A stretch of DNA of 64,000 nucleotides from Bifidobacterium myosotis (GCF_002259745.1 NZ_MWWW01000003.1:1-64000), one strand, 5' to 3'. Shown: positions 22,486 through 32,100, numbered from the stretch's first letter. Numbers and translations are program-made. The notes: generated by a model not told the origin, from the sequence alone.

Positions 22486-23481
22486 TTACATCACCAGTGC
22501 GGATACGACCACGACCACGGCGAAAAACGACGTTTGGAAGCCCGCATCGTTGAACGCGGTACAGAACCGGCGCTTCGGCACGCTCAGAATCATGCGAACC
22601 GGCACGCCCACGCCGGAGATCAGCAACACCGCGCCCCACGGCATCCATAGGGCCATGCAGACGAAGGCACCGATCATCCAGGCGATGACACAGCAGACCG
22701 TCAGCAGGATGCCGGCGTTATGCTCGCCCAACCGCACCGCAAGTGTGCGTTTGCCGTGTTCCCGGTCCTCTTCTACGTCGCGCAGGTTATTGATCATCAG
22801 CAGCATCACGGCGTTGAGCCCGCAGCACACGGCAGCCGCCACGCCCATGCCTTCCACCGTACCGGACAAGGCGTATTCGGTGCCCAATACTGCGGCAAGA
22901 CCGAAGAACAGGAAGACGCCGAGTTCACCGAACCCCGCATATCCATAGGGATGCCTGCCGCCCGTATAGAACCAGCCGGCCACTAGACTCAGCGCCCCCA
23001 CCGCCAGCAGCCACCACCCCTGGGAGATCAGCACCGCCGCCAAACCGCAGACGCAGGCAAGAGCGGCCGCGCTGCCGGCCGCCATCAGCACTTGTTTCGG
23101 CGGCACGCCGGAGGCGACCAGCCGCTGCGGCTTGGCGCCACGGCCCCGGACTTGGCCTGCGTCCCACTGCGCGAGTTCCTCCTTATCCCGCCCGGCATCG
23201 ACGCCGCGGATGCCGTCGGAGTAGTCATTGGCATAGTTCACGGCGATTTGGAAAAGCAACGCCACCAGCACGCAGAGGGCGAACACTGGCCAAAAGCGGC
23301 CCAGCAGCACTGACTGCTGCGCTCGGTTCGCCGTGCATTCAGCCGGTTCCGGGTTGATCTCGATGCAGGTGCCCAACTGTGTGAGGCGCACGTAAGCCAT
23401 CGCCGCGCCGACCAGCACCGGCGCAATTGACGCCGGCCAGGTCTTCGGCCGTGCACCGGCAAACCACAATCGAATGTTCAT
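22486..23481 (-). CDS. MenA-like UbiA-family prenyltransferase
   Basis: A 331-residue membrane protein with 8-9 helices. It starts NIRLWFAGARPKTWPASIAPVLVG, as in 1,4-dihydroxy-2-naphthoate prenyltransferases; the first aspartate-rich motif is NYANDYSDGIRGVDAGRD and the second DVEEDREHGKRTLAVRLG. A loop of about 30 residues (NPEPAECTANRAQQSV) between TM1 and TM2 is unusual. I place the start at 23481; the frame runs on to 23709 with atypical residues. MenA makes demethylmenaquinone, but no other menaquinone gene is in the window, so the substrate is open. Confidence 0.8.
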   Translation of the reverse strand: MNIRLWFAGARPKTWPASIAPVLVGAAMAYVRLTQLGTCIEINPEPAECTANRAQQSVLLGRFWPVFALCVLVALLFQIAVNYANDYSDGIRGVDAGRDKEELAQWDAGQVRGRGAKPQRLVASGVPPKQVLMAAGSAAALACVCGLAAVLISQGWWLLAVGALSLVAGWFYTGGRHPYGYAGFGELGVFLFFGLAAVLGTEYALSGTVEGMGVAAAVCCGLNAVMLLMINNLRDVEEDREHGKRTLAVRLGEHNAGILLTVCCVIAWMIGAFVCMALWMPWGAVLLISGVGVPVRMILSVPKRRFCTAFNDAGFQTSFFAVVVVVSALVM

Positions 23482-23918
23482 GCTGTCCAGCATACTTCGC
23501 AGCGAATCCGCCATACGCGCAGAAACGTGTGCGCACGCGCGACGCATGTCACGCATGTCTCCGGCATCGATGCGGGAGACCGGCATGCGCATGATGTACA
23601 TCCACAGGGAAGCCATCGCATGCCCTAGAAGGCAACGGGCCTTCCATGACCGGCCCACCATGACCGTTCCATACGACGTCGCGCATGCGATGCGTGGCAC
23701 GGACGGCAAGTACGCGAGCCGACGAGGACACGCGCACTTACCAAGTGTTCCGTTGCTTTCCCTGTGTATGTGCGCGGCATGTTCGCCGGACCGCTCACAT
23801 ACACAGGGAACCGCGATCAGTCAATCAATCAATCAGATAATCAATCCGATAGCCAATCAGGCAGCCGACGAATCAACCCGATCAGCCTGTTCGGCAACAC
23901 CGATCAAAAACCGATGAA
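23482..23918. other. Intergenic region between lysS and the MenA-like gene
   Basis: The 437 bp contain no credible gene. A perfect 15-bp stem (TTCCCTGTGTATGTG 23758-23772, complement 23796-23810) with a 23-nt loop lies in the middle. It is followed by AATC tandem repeats (about 23822-23850). The hairpin lies 109-161 nt beyond the lysS stop and may be its terminator, though it has no T tract. Confidence 0.6.
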
Positions 23919-25610
23919 TCAGGCGACCAGCGGCTTGACCAGCGGGAAGGTGATAGTTTCGCGAATCGTCGCACCGGTCAGGGCGATGAGCAGTCGGTCG
24001 ATGCCCATGCCCATGCCACCTGCCGGCGGCATGCCCACGCCGAGAGCCTCGAGGAAGTCCTCGTCGATGTCGCAGGCCTCCTCGTCGCCGGCGAGCGCGT
24101 CCTTGGCCTGGGCCACGAAACGCTCGCGCTGCACCACCGGGTCGTTGAGCTCGGAGTAGCCGGTGGCCAGCTCGAAGCCGCGCACATAGAGATCCCACTT
24201 CTCCACCACGCCGGGCTTGGTGCGGTGACCCTTGACGAGTGGCGAGGTCTCGACCGGGAAGTCGCGCACGAAGGTGGGCTCGTAGAGCTTGTCCTCGTAG
24301 AAGTGCTCCCACAGGTGCTCGACGAGCTTGCCGTGGTTCTCCACGTCGTCACGCTCAACGCCGAGCTTGTCGGCGATCTCGCCGAGATGCTCCACGGAGG
24401 TGCCGGGGTGCTCCGGGCCGCCGTTGGGCACGATCTCCTCGCCCAGCGCCTCGGACAGGGAGTCGTACATGCTGATGGTCTTCCATTCGCCGCCGAAGTC
24501 GTATTCGGTGCCGTCCAGCAGCGTGACCTTGTGCGAGCCGTAGACGTCCATGGCGGTCTTCTGCACCAGCTCCTTGACCAGCTGGCCGATGGAGTCGTAG
24601 GTGCCGTAGGCCTGATAGGCCTCGACCATCGTGAACTCGGGGGCGTGGGTGGCGTCCACGCCCTCGTTGCGGAAGTCGCGGTTGATCTCGAACACGCGGT
24701 CGATGCCGCCCACGAGGCAACGCTTAAGGAACAGTTCCGGTGCGATGCGCAGGTAGAGGTCCAGGTCGAAAGCGTTCATGTGCGTGGTGAACGGACGGGC
24801 CGCCGCACCGCCGTGGATGGTCTGCAGCATAGGGGTCTCGACCTCGAGGAAGTCGTGGCTCGCGAAGGTGTGGCGCAGGGAGGCCACGGCCTTGGAGCGG
24901 TTGCGCACCATGTTACGGACCTTCTCGTCGGCGATCATCGCGACGTACGGCTTGCGGGTGCGGGTGTCGTCGTTGAGCTCCTTGTGCAGCGCCGGCAGCG
25001 GCTGCAGGGCCTTGGACGCGATGGCCCATTCGGTGGCGAACACCGACAGCTCGCCGGTCTTGGAGGAGATCACACGGCCCTTGAGATACAGGTGATCGCC
25101 GAGATCCACCAGCTGCTTGAACTGCTTGAGGGAATCGGCGCCGATCTCCTTCTTGGAGATCATGCCCTGAATCTTGGTGCCGTCGCCTGCGGAGAGCTGC
25201 ACGAAGTTGAGGCCGCCGGCGTTACGGATGAACAGCACGCGACCGGCGATGCCGACCATGTCCTCGGTCTCCTCACCGGGCTCGAGCTTGCCGTCGTACT
25301 TGGCGCGCACGCCCTCGATGGTGTCGGTGACGTCCAGATGCACCGGGTAGGGGGCGATGCCCGCCTCGAGCATCATGGCACGCTTGGCCACGCGCATCTG
25401 CACCTGCTCGGGGTGCGCGAGCGGGCCGAACTCCTTGTTGGAGGGGTCCACGGTCTCCTCCAGCGTTGCGCCGGACTTGATCTTCTCGTAAATGGCGGCA
25501 TCCTGCTGGAGCAGCATCTCCGCACGCTCGACGGTGCTCATTTGCGGCACAGCCGGGGTCTCGTTCTCGGTATTCTCGGTGTTTTCAGTGTTTTCGACAA
25601 CTTCAGCCAT
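23919..25610 (-). CDS. lysS: Lysyl-tRNA synthetase, class II
   Basis: A 563-residue class II synthetase. A Glu/Asn-rich N-terminal extension of about 35 residues precedes the OB-fold anticodon-binding domain ([19 protein letters not shown]). Motif 2 lies in [24 protein letters not shown] and motif 3 in [21 protein letters not shown]. It charges tRNA-Lys. The 469-bp gap to tRNA-Pro upstream includes its promoter. Confidence 0.97.
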   Translation of the reverse strand: MAEVVENTENTENTENETPAVPQMSTVERAEMLLQQDAAIYEKIKSGATLEETVDPSNKEFGPLAHPEQVQMRVAKRAMMLEAGIAPYPVHLDVTDTIEGVRAKYDGKLEPGEETEDMVGIAGRVLFIRNAGGLNFVQLSAGDGTKIQGMISKKEIGADSLKQFKQLVDLGDHLYLKGRVISSKTGELSVFATEWAIASKALQPLPALHKELNDDTRTRKPYVAMIADEKVRNMVRNRSKAVASLRHTFASHDFLEVETPMLQTIHGGAAARPFTTHMNAFDLDLYLRIAPELFLKRCLVGGIDRVFEINRDFRNEGVDATHAPEFTMVEAYQAYGTYDSIGQLVKELVQKTAMDVYGSHKVTLLDGTEYDFGGEWKTISMYDSLSEALGEEIVPNGGPEHPGTSVEHLGEIADKLGVERDDVENHGKLVEHLWEHFYEDKLYEPTFVRDFPVETSPLVKGHRTKPGVVEKWDLYVRGFELATGYSELNDPVVQRERFVAQAKDALAGDEEACDIDEDFLEALGVGMPPAGGMGMGIDRLLIALTGATIRETITFPLVKPLVA

Positions 25611-26078
25611 GGTTCTTCAGTGTACGCAAGGCCGGCGAATTATCCTCCGCGCTCTATGGCTGGGGCGCGGGCGGCGCACGGGCTGGCTTCATACCACCCC
25701 ATACCGCGTCTCCACACATCCCTGATTCAGTGGCCCGCCGTTCTCTGGGACCGGTGACCCGTTCCCCCGAGCTGACGAATCCATATCTACGCCATCACCA
25801 TCATTTTCCTGTATCGCACCGTTCCCCCAGGCTGATTCACACCGGGCAGGTTCAGGCCGGCAACCCATATCAACGGCACAATCGGACCGCTCGACAAACA
25901 CCATCGACAACACCATCGGACCGCGGGTTCAAATCCCGCCAGCCCGACAACCCACCCAATAACCCACTCTCCTCTGGTTTCCCCACAGACCACTAACGCC
26001 AAAACGGCGGAATTCCGGGCGACACTCCGTAGTTGCGCAGGAAAGCGGGTTCGTTGTACTATATCGGACGTTGCCAAA
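25611..26078. other. lysS-tRNA-Pro intergenic region
   Basis: The 468 bp hold no gene. A 31-bp copy of the tRNA-Pro 3' end lies at 25921-25951. The region 25730-25920 is rich in CAT/CAC and short CCATCGACAACACC-type repeats on the plus strand. The apparent protein frames over it contain the GFEPA-type residues that arise when a T-arm sequence is translated. Confidence 0.6.
25921..25951 (+). repeat. Duplicate of the tRNA-Pro 3' end (possible att scar)
   Basis: These 31 bp are identical to 26126-26156, the T-arm, 3' acceptor strand and 4 nt beyond in the tRNA gene, 205 bp away. No tRNA 5' half precedes it. tRNA 3' ends are classic integrase targets, so a direct repeat of one can be a left-over attachment site. 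Confidence 0.75.
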
Positions 26079-26152
<74 letters not shown>

Positions 26153-26158
26153 CAACTC

Positions 26159-26196
26159 AAACCGGATTGCTGGTTCCCAGCAGTCCGGTTTTTCGT
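26159..26196 (+). terminator. Intrinsic terminator after tRNA-Pro
   Basis: AAACCGGAtTGCTGG pairs with CCAGCAgTCCGGTTT, followed by TTTCG. This is a 15-bp stem with one mismatch, 7 nt after the tRNA. Confidence 0.85.
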
Positions 26197-26255
26197 TTTA
26201 CCAGCCAGCACAGTCAAGGATCACAATGCAGGGAATGCACGGCAGAATACATGAC

Positions 26256-26423
26256 TGTCGGTTCTCGACGGTTCGGTGTCGGTTTACGACGGTTCGGTGT
26301 CGGATTTCGACAGTTGACTGTCGGATTTCGTACGAAATATGTACGAGAACCGACAGTCTTACGACGAAAACCGACAGTGTTGGAACGAGAACCGACACCG
26401 AGGCGTCGAAATCCGACAGTCAA
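26256..26423. repeat. Eight 21-bp units, four direct then four inverted
   Basis: Four contiguous 21-bp units begin TGTCGG at 26256, 26277, 26298 and 26319. They are followed without a gap by four 21-bp units in the reverse sense at 26340, 26361, 26382 and 26403, each holding an ACCGACA or TCCGACA core. The array is exactly 168 bp, a large imperfect palindrome centred at 26339/26340. There are no unique spacers. Confidence 0.92.
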
Positions 26424-26435
26424 GCGAATCTTGGG

Positions 26436-26522
26436 ACCCTAGAACCCCCGGAACCTTGGAACCCCGGAACCCCCGGAACCTTGGAACCCCCGGAACCTTG
26501 GAACCCCGGAACCTTGGAACCA
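26436..26522. repeat. GGAACC tandem repeat
   Basis: Alternating GGAACCTT and GGAACCCC(C) units of 8-9 bp are repeated about ten times. It is a low-complexity minisatellite, likely to vary in copy number. Confidence 0.8.
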
Positions 26523-26744
26523 TCCCGCAGCCCCAGACCCTGACACCCCGCCCGCCAACTCGTCCCAGCAACCCATCCCGGCAGCACGGCCCGGTACTCC
26601 TCCTCCGAAATCGGGGTGAATAACGGGGGTTTGGCGCAGCAGACGCCATTTTGTTGGCGGACAGCCGTATCATGTGCTCGAATCAATCGCCATATCATTC
26701 GTTGGCGTCATACACCATGAGTCCATGACACCCCTGAGGAAACT

Positions 26745-27935
26745 ATGAAGAAAAGCTTGCTTGCGTTGGCTGCGGGTGCGTTCATCCTGGGCGCGGCCGA
26801 ATTCGTGATGATGGGTATCCTGCCCCAGGCCGCCACCGCCACCGGCGTGGATATCCCCACCGCCGGCCATTACATCTCCTCATATGCGATAGGCGTGTGC
26901 TTCGGCACGCTGATCCTCGTCTTCGGCCGCAAGGTGCCACCGAAGAACCTCATCATCCTGTTCATGGCGATCGCGATGATCGGCAATGCGATGAGCGCGC
27001 TGTCCGTGAACGCCGCGATGCTGCTGGCCGCTCGGTTCATCTCCGGCCTGCCCCATGGCGCGTTCTTCGGAACCGCGACCCTCATCGCCAAGACCCTCGC
27101 CGAGAAGGGCAAGGAAGCACAGGCCGTTTCGGTGATGGTGACCGGCCAGACCGTCGCCAACATGCTCGGCGTGCCCGCCGGCACCCTGATGGCCGAATTT
27201 CTGTCCTGGCGACTCGCCTTCGGCATTCTCGCCGCATGGGCCGCGATGACCATTGTGCTCACCCTGGTATGGATTCCATTCGTGCCGCCGATCAAGGACG
27301 CCGGCATCGCCGGGCAGTTCCGCTTCCTCACCCGTCGCGGCCCGTGGGTGATTCTCGCGGCCGTGTTCACCGGTAACGCCGGCGTGTTCTGCTGGTGGAG
27401 CTACGTCTCCCCGTGGCTGCAGAAGTCCGGCGGCTGGTCCGCTTCGCTGGTACCGCTGCTGATGATGCTCGCCGGATTCGGCATGGTCGTCGGCGGCCTG
27501 GTCGGCGGGCGCATCACCGATCGCTGGCGTCACGCCGGCACCGCCGCACTCGGTCAGGCCGTCTCATGCATCGGTCTGATCATGGTGTTCCTGGTCCCCG
27601 GCAATATGGTCACCACCGCCATCCTCACCTTCTGGATTGCGTTCGGGCTGTTCTTCATCTCCGCACCCCAGCAGCTGCTGATGACCGAAGCCGGTCAGGG
27701 CGGCGGTGAACTCATCGCAGGCGCCGCAGTGCAGGTGGCCTTCAATTTCGGCAACGCCGTGGGCTCCATGGTGGGCGGCGCGATGCTCAATGGCTTCGAT
27801 ATGCAGTACCGGTTCACCGGTCTGGGCGGCGTCCCGCTCGCACTCACGGCCGTAGCGTTGCTCGCCTTCTATTCGTGGCGATGCGAAACCGATACCGAGG
27901 CCATCCACCGTATGCGCGAGATCAAGGTGGACTAG
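26745..27935 (+). CDS. MFS drug/sugar/nucleoside exporter, DHA1 (AraJ/PbuE-like)
   Basis: A 396-residue transporter with twelve predicted helices. GAAEFVMMGILPQAATATGV in TM1 is the signature of the AraJ/YdhP/PbuE branch of DHA1 exporters. The loop RKVPPKNLIILFMA (motif A-like), SGLPHGAFFGTATLIA (TM4) and GVPAGTLMAEFLSWRLAFG (motif C, antiporter) are all present. This branch exports sugars, purine nucleosides or drugs; the substrate cannot be told from sequence. A clear terminator follows and the gene appears monocistronic. Confidence 0.87.
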   Translation: MKKSLLALAAGAFILGAAEFVMMGILPQAATATGVDIPTAGHYISSYAIGVCFGTLILVFGRKVPPKNLIILFMAIAMIGNAMSALSVNAAMLLAARFISGLPHGAFFGTATLIAKTLAEKGKEAQAVSVMVTGQTVANMLGVPAGTLMAEFLSWRLAFGILAAWAAMTIVLTLVWIPFVPPIKDAGIAGQFRFLTRRGPWVILAAVFTGNAGVFCWWSYVSPWLQKSGGWSASLVPLLMMLAGFGMVVGGLVGGRITDRWRHAGTAALGQAVSCIGLIMVFLVPGNMVTTAILTFWIAFGLFFISAPQQLLMTEAGQGGGELIAGAAVQVAFNFGNAVGSMVGGAMLNGFDMQYRFTGLGGVPLALTAVALLAFYSWRCETDTEAIHRMREIKVD

Positions 27936-27978
27936 GGGCCTCGCGTTCCGCCGGACGGCCTGTGTCCGTTCATCCCAA

Positions 27979-28011
27979 TCGCCTGTGAGAGGTAGCTCAC
28001 AGGCGATTTTT
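27979..28011 (+). terminator. Intrinsic terminator of the MFS gene
   Basis: TCGCCTGTGAG, a 6-nt loop and CTCACAGGCGA are followed by TTTTT, starting 44 nt after the stop. Confidence 0.93.
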
Positions 28012-28090
28012 CGTAGACGGCCAACGTCGCGGTCCGGCAATGGACCATGCAGCCCATAGACTGATAGCAGCATGGTTCAAGGAGGTACAT

Positions 28091-30448
28091 ATGGCTGACG
28101 AAGAGGCGTTGCTCAGGCAATTCGCCGCACAATTCGAGCATGGTTCGGGCGCGGGTGACATCACGGACGTTGACGGGATCGGAGGCGTGACGGGCGATGA
28201 CCCGGACCTGGCCGAGGACCTGGACGCCGGCGACGACTACGACAGCGCCGACTCAACCGACAACGAACCACCCGCCACTTTCGACGTCAATGAGTTCCTA
28301 AAAGGACTGGACGCCATCTTCGAGCGTCATGCGGCCGCCACGAAGGCCGGCCCGTATCTTGAACAGGCACTGGTGGACGCGGAGAACGCGGGCGACGCGG
28401 CGGGCCTGCTCACCGTGCTCAACGAGACGATGGGCTTCTACCGCTCACAGGGACGCCATCAGGAGAACCAGTGGATAGTCCAGCGAGCGCTGGAGCTTGC
28501 CGCACGCATGGGCCTGACCACCGGCACATCCGAAGCCTGGGCTACCACACTTATCAACTGCGCCACCGCGATGCGTGCGGCCAAGCAGTACGATCAGGCC
28601 GAGGACCTGTACCACCAGGCGCAGGATGTGTGCCGCCGCGCCTACTCCCCCACCGACCGCAGGCTTGCGGCCCTGCACAACAACCTGTCCATGCTCTATA
28701 GCGAGACCGGGCGGCAGGACAAGGCCGAAACCGAGCTGCGCGAGGCGTTGCGCATCGTCGAGGCGTCAAGCGTCAACCCGGACGCGGATATCGATGTGGC
28801 CAGCTCGCACACCAACCTGGCTTTGACGCTGCTCGCCGAACACAAGCTGGAAGACGCCCACTGGCATGCGGCCAAGTCCCTGGAGATCTATGCGACCGGT
28901 CATCTGGAGCATTCCGCACACTACGCCTCCGCGCTGGCCGGTTTCGCGCAGGTGTGCTTCGCGGAAGGACGCTACGCGGACGCCGTGAACGGCTATCGGC
29001 GCGCCCTCGCCGTGATTGAGGAATGCTACGGACAGGACACGGATTACTGGCGCATCACCGAGTCGAACCTGCGCGAAGCCGAAGCGAAAGCGGCAGCGGA
29101 GTCGGCAGCGACAGCGTCGGCATCGGCGTCAGCGGACGGGGCTGCGGTGGATGACCTCGCCGCAGGCGGCACCACAACCCCCTCGACCGCCGCACTCGGC
29201 GACGCATCCGTCTGCCCGGTGTCCGGGCTGAAACTGGCCCGCGCGTTCTGGAACCAGGTAGGCAAGCCGATGATCTTGGCGAAATACCCGGCGTACGCGG
29301 GCCGTATCGCCGCCGGCTTGGTCGGCCACGGGTCCGAATGCTACGGATTCGACGACGCGTACTCGCAGGACCACGACTTCGGCCCGCGCTTCTGCCTGTG
29401 GCTGACGGATGAGGACCACGCGGCCATCGGAGACCGCCTGCAGGCCGACTATGAGGCGCTGCCACGCGAGTTCCGCGTGGACGGACAGGGTGGCATCGTC
29501 TTCAGCGCAGCAACGACGGCGGACGACGACATGCCGGCTCCTTCAGACGGTCGCACTGCGCCTGCCGCACCGGGGACCAATGCGGACACGCGCGATGCAT
29601 CATCATCGCGTGCGGCATCACCGGACGAGGCGTCACTGGACGCAGCATCACCGGATGCCTCGAATGGCGACGATTCAAGCCCGACGTCCGGCGCAACCGC
29701 GCCGTTCTCCCCCCTCACCCCGCGTGCGCAGGGCGAGGGCCGCCGCGACGGCGTGTTCCGCATCGGCGACTTCTTCACATCAATCACCGGCTATGCGGCC
29801 GCCCCGGCATCGGATGCGCCGCACGAATGGCTCATGCTGGACGAGGCGACATTAGCCGCCGCGACCAACGGCGAGGTGTTCGCCGACCCGCTCGGCCTGT
29901 TTTCCAAGACCCGTCAGGGATTCAAGGACATGCCCGACGACGTGCGTCTGGCACTCGTCTCCAAGCGGCTTGGCATGATCGCGCAGGCCGGTCAATACAA
30001 CCTGCCTCGATCCCTCAAGCGCGGCGATGGCGCGGCGGCGTGGCTGTCCATCCATGAATTCGTGAATGCCACTGCGTCATTGGTGTTCCTCATCAACGTG
30101 CCGATGGTGGCGGGATACATGCCGTACTACAAGTGGCAGTTCGCGGCGTTGCGCAAGTTGTCCGGGTCGATGTTTGCGCTGTTGCCCGATATCTGCGGCA
30201 AGCTGGAGACCGTGATGCGACTCAGCTCCGCGGCCTGCTACGGAGGCGCCGGCTTCGGCGAAGGTGGCAAAGGCTCCGCGCCGGCGATCGAACGCATCAA
30301 CGGTTTGGTGGAGGAGATTGCGGCCGCCATCGTCAAGGAGCTGCGCCGCGAGCGCCTGACCACGTCCGACGAGACCTTCCTGGAATGGCAACGCCCGTAT
30401 ATCGAGGAGCACATTACCTCCGACGACCCAGTGCTCAGGAGCCTGTGA
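28091..30448 (+). CDS. TPR protein with C-terminal DUF4037 nucleotidyltransferase-like domain
   Basis: A 785-residue cytoplasmic protein. After an acidic N-terminus (about 70 residues) come TPR-like repeats from about residue 75 to 340 (for example NCATAMRAAKQYDQAEDLYHQAQ and LHNNLSMLYSETGRQDKAETEL). An Ala/Ser/Thr linker leads to a DUF4037 domain: GLVGHGSECYGFDDAYSQDHDFGPRF resembles the GS...hD.D core of the nucleotidyltransferase fold. A disordered Asp/Ser/Ala insert (about residues 475-550) splits the domain. AAGGAGG lies 6 nt before the ATG at 28091. The following DUF4125 gene is its usual partner. The function is unknown. Confidence 0.82.
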   Translation: MADEEALLRQFAAQFEHGSGAGDITDVDGIGGVTGDDPDLAEDLDAGDDYDSADSTDNEPPATFDVNEFLKGLDAIFERHAAATKAGPYLEQALVDAENAGDAAGLLTVLNETMGFYRSQGRHQENQWIVQRALELAARMGLTTGTSEAWATTLINCATAMRAAKQYDQAEDLYHQAQDVCRRAYSPTDRRLAALHNNLSMLYSETGRQDKAETELREALRIVEASSVNPDADIDVASSHTNLALTLLAEHKLEDAHWHAAKSLEIYATGHLEHSAHYASALAGFAQVCFAEGRYADAVNGYRRALAVIEECYGQDTDYWRITESNLREAEAKAAAESAATASASASADGAAVDDLAAGGTTTPSTAALGDASVCPVSGLKLARAFWNQVGKPMILAKYPAYAGRIAAGLVGHGSECYGFDDAYSQDHDFGPRFCLWLTDEDHAAIGDRLQADYEALPREFRVDGQGGIVFSAATTADDDMPAPSDGRTAPAAPGTNADTRDASSSRAASPDEASLDAASPDASNGDDSSPTSGATAPFSPLTPRAQGEGRRDGVFRIGDFFTSITGYAAAPASDAPHEWLMLDEATLAAATNGEVFADPLGLFSKTRQGFKDMPDDVRLALVSKRLGMIAQAGQYNLPRSLKRGDGAAAWLSIHEFVNATASLVFLINVPMVAGYMPYYKWQFAALRKLSGSMFALLPDICGKLETVMRLSSAACYGGAGFGEGGKGSAPAIERINGLVEEIAAAIVKELRRERLTTSDETFLEWQRPYIEEHITSDDPVLRSL

Positions 30449-30710
30449 AACGGGCTGCCGATATTCCATGCGCCGGGCATTCAACTTGGTAATACCCTGC
30501 GTCAGCAGTTTGCTTATGTCAGAGGAGCCGCCCCGGCGTGTCCGGCAGCTCGCCGCTCATGACTCAGCTCCCCTTGTCAGGACGTTGCCTGCAAACAGAC
30601 CCGCGGTTGACATCACGGCAACATCCCGACAATGGGAAACCCAAAGCAACAACATATTCACGCCTCTCAGGCATGATGAACGCATAATCGATGGAAGCAA
30701 AGGAGCAAGG

Positions 30711-31370
30711 ATGACCGTCGAGCAGAAGACCGGTGCAGGTCCGGACGAACACAACGAGCTGCGTGAGACCATCGTGCGCCACGAATGGGACCAGTTCCAG
30801 CGCACCAACAACGAGGGCGGCCGCGCGGCCTGCCAAGGCAACTGGCCGGTATTCCACCAGATGAGGTTGGCCCAGTTCCTGACCTGGGAGCGGCCGTTGC
30901 TGGAATCCTATGCGTCCGATTTGGACGAATCCGACCGGGTGGGCCGCAATCTCATCACCGAGAAGTACGGCCGTATGATGGCTTCCACCGCGCCTGAGGA
31001 GTTTGCGCGGAACATCGAGCCATACATCCCGCGTCTGCGCGCCGACCGGGTGGACCGTCAGGAGCGGGTCATCACGCAGCAGGTGGCATGGGCCGCTGAT
31101 TTCCGCGCGCGTTATCCCCGTCTCGGCGAGGCGATGCGCGTGCTCACCACCGCGGAGGACACGACCAATGCCACCTCATTCGAGACCTATCTGCGCGGTG
31201 AGCTCGGAACCTACTCCGATGCCACTTTCGACCTGTACGAGGCAATGATTCTCGAGCGCGCGGCTGAAGATCCGCAACGCAACATCACCGAGGAAACGCT
31301 GCTCAATACGGTACGATTGGGCGGTTTCGAGAGTCTTGCGGAGGCCGAGGCGGCACAGTCGGCCCGGTAG
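30711..31370 (+). CDS. DUF4125-family protein
   Basis: A 219-residue, mostly helical cytoplasmic protein. NELRETIVRHEWDQFQRTNNEGGRA and QGNWPVFHQMRLAQFLTWERPLLESYASD are typical of DUF4125, as is ITEKYGRMMASTAPEEF. No catalytic motif is known. I start at the ATG 30711, preceded by AAAGGAGCAAGG; the frame extends upstream to 30468 but the added residues are unlike the family. It follows the TPR-DUF4037 gene after 262 bp on the same strand. A helical partner beside a nucleotidyltransferase-like protein recalls MNT-HEPN pairs, but no RX4-6H motif is obvious. Confidence 0.8.
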   Translation: MTVEQKTGAGPDEHNELRETIVRHEWDQFQRTNNEGGRAACQGNWPVFHQMRLAQFLTWERPLLESYASDLDESDRVGRNLITEKYGRMMASTAPEEFARNIEPYIPRLRADRVDRQERVITQQVAWAADFRARYPRLGEAMRVLTTAEDTTNATSFETYLRGELGTYSDATFDLYEAMILERAAEDPQRNITEETLLNTVRLGGFESLAEAEAAQSAR

Positions 31371-31403
31371 CGGCGACGATATGACGATCGGCATACATGT
31401 ACA

Positions 31404-31443
31404 TATACGAAGACCCCGGCGAATATGCCGGGGCCTTCGTATA
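31404..31443. terminator. Bidirectional terminator, DUF4125 gene / groES
   Basis: TATACGAAGaCCCCGGC (31404-31420) and GCCGGGGcCTTCGTATA (31427-31443) form a 17-bp stem with one mismatch and a 6-nt loop between convergent genes. Confidence 0.8.
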
Positions 31444-31462
31444 CGCGCTATCGGCGAATCAC

Positions 31463-31756
31463 TCAGCCAAGGATGGCGAGCACGTCGCGGGCACCGATGA
31501 TGAGGTAGTCCTCACCCTCGTAGTGCACTTCAGTGCCGCCGTACTTGGAGTACAGCACCTTGTCGCCGACCTTGACGTCCATCGGGATACGCTCGCCCTT
31601 GTCGTCGCGACGGCCCGGGCCAACGGCCAGCACTTCACCCTGCTGCGGCTTCTCCTTGGCGTTGTCCGGAATGTACAGACCGGACGCGGTCTGGGTCTCG
31701 GCTTCGGCCTGCTTGACGATGATCTTGTCTTCCAACGGTGTGAGCTTAATCGACAC
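31463..31756 (-). CDS. groES: GroES co-chaperonin
   Basis: A 97-residue GroEL lid protein. [20 protein letters not shown], the mobile loop [20 protein letters not shown] and [23 protein letters not shown] match the family over its whole length. The start is a GTG at 31756, with GAGGTGA upstream. groEL is not beside it, as is usual for bifidobacteria. An exact CIRCE element upstream indicates control by HrcA. Confidence 0.97.
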   Translation of the reverse strand: MSIKLTPLEDKIIVKQAEAETQTASGLYIPDNAKEKPQQGEVLAVGPGRRDDKGERIPMDVKVGDKVLYSKYGGTEVHYEGEDYLIIGARDVLAILG

Positions 31757-32100
31757 TGTGGGTCACCTCGTATCTGCTTGTAGTTCAGTTCGATAATGCC
31801 GCGCCAGAACGTCTCAAGAGGCTGACGATCACTTGCGTTGTCCCTTTGCGCTAGGACACATGGTAGCGCGATTGTTAGCACTCTGCCAACTTGAGTGCTA
31901 ACGCTGTGAGAGAAAAATCGGGAAACGCGTGCATGCGACGCGCACACACACAACGCACACAATGCACGCACACACATGCAGACGCGCGCACGCAACGCCC
32001 GAACGCAGACGCACACGCAACGCACATAGCAACGAGGCTCCCCTCCACTCGAGGGAAGCCTCTCACAGCACCGCCGACCGATGCGGCACAATCATGCGCT
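31757..32100. other. groES promoter region
   Basis: The 344 bp hold the CIRCE operator (31875-31901). At 31925-32030 there is a CA-rich stretch with many ACGCACACA-type repeats. No gene is seen. Confidence 0.6.
31875..31901 (-). promoter_or_regulatory. CIRCE operator (HrcA site) upstream of groES
   Basis: TTAGCACTC-N9-GAGTGCTAA, a perfect match to the consensus. It is centred about 130 bp upstream of the groES start codon, which implies a long 5' leader or a promoter close to the element. HrcA represses through it and heat shock relieves the repression (established for the family). Confidence 0.96.

Larger units (their letters stand above)
26153..26744. other. tRNA-Pro to MFS gene intergenic region
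   Basis: The 592 bp contain the tRNA terminator, an eight-unit 21-bp array (26256-26423) and a short GGAACC-type tandem repeat (26436-26522). The rest, 26523-26744, should carry the promoter of the MFS gene. No gene is seen. Confidence 0.7.

Noticed and set aside
26256..26423. CRISPR array
   Set aside because: Units are contiguous with no unique spacers, half of them are inverted and no cas gene is present.
30490..30590. Another copy of the CAGCTCCCC palindromic element
   Set aside because: Only short words match (CAGCTC, CTCAGCTCCCCTTG); the order and ends of the family are not recognisable.
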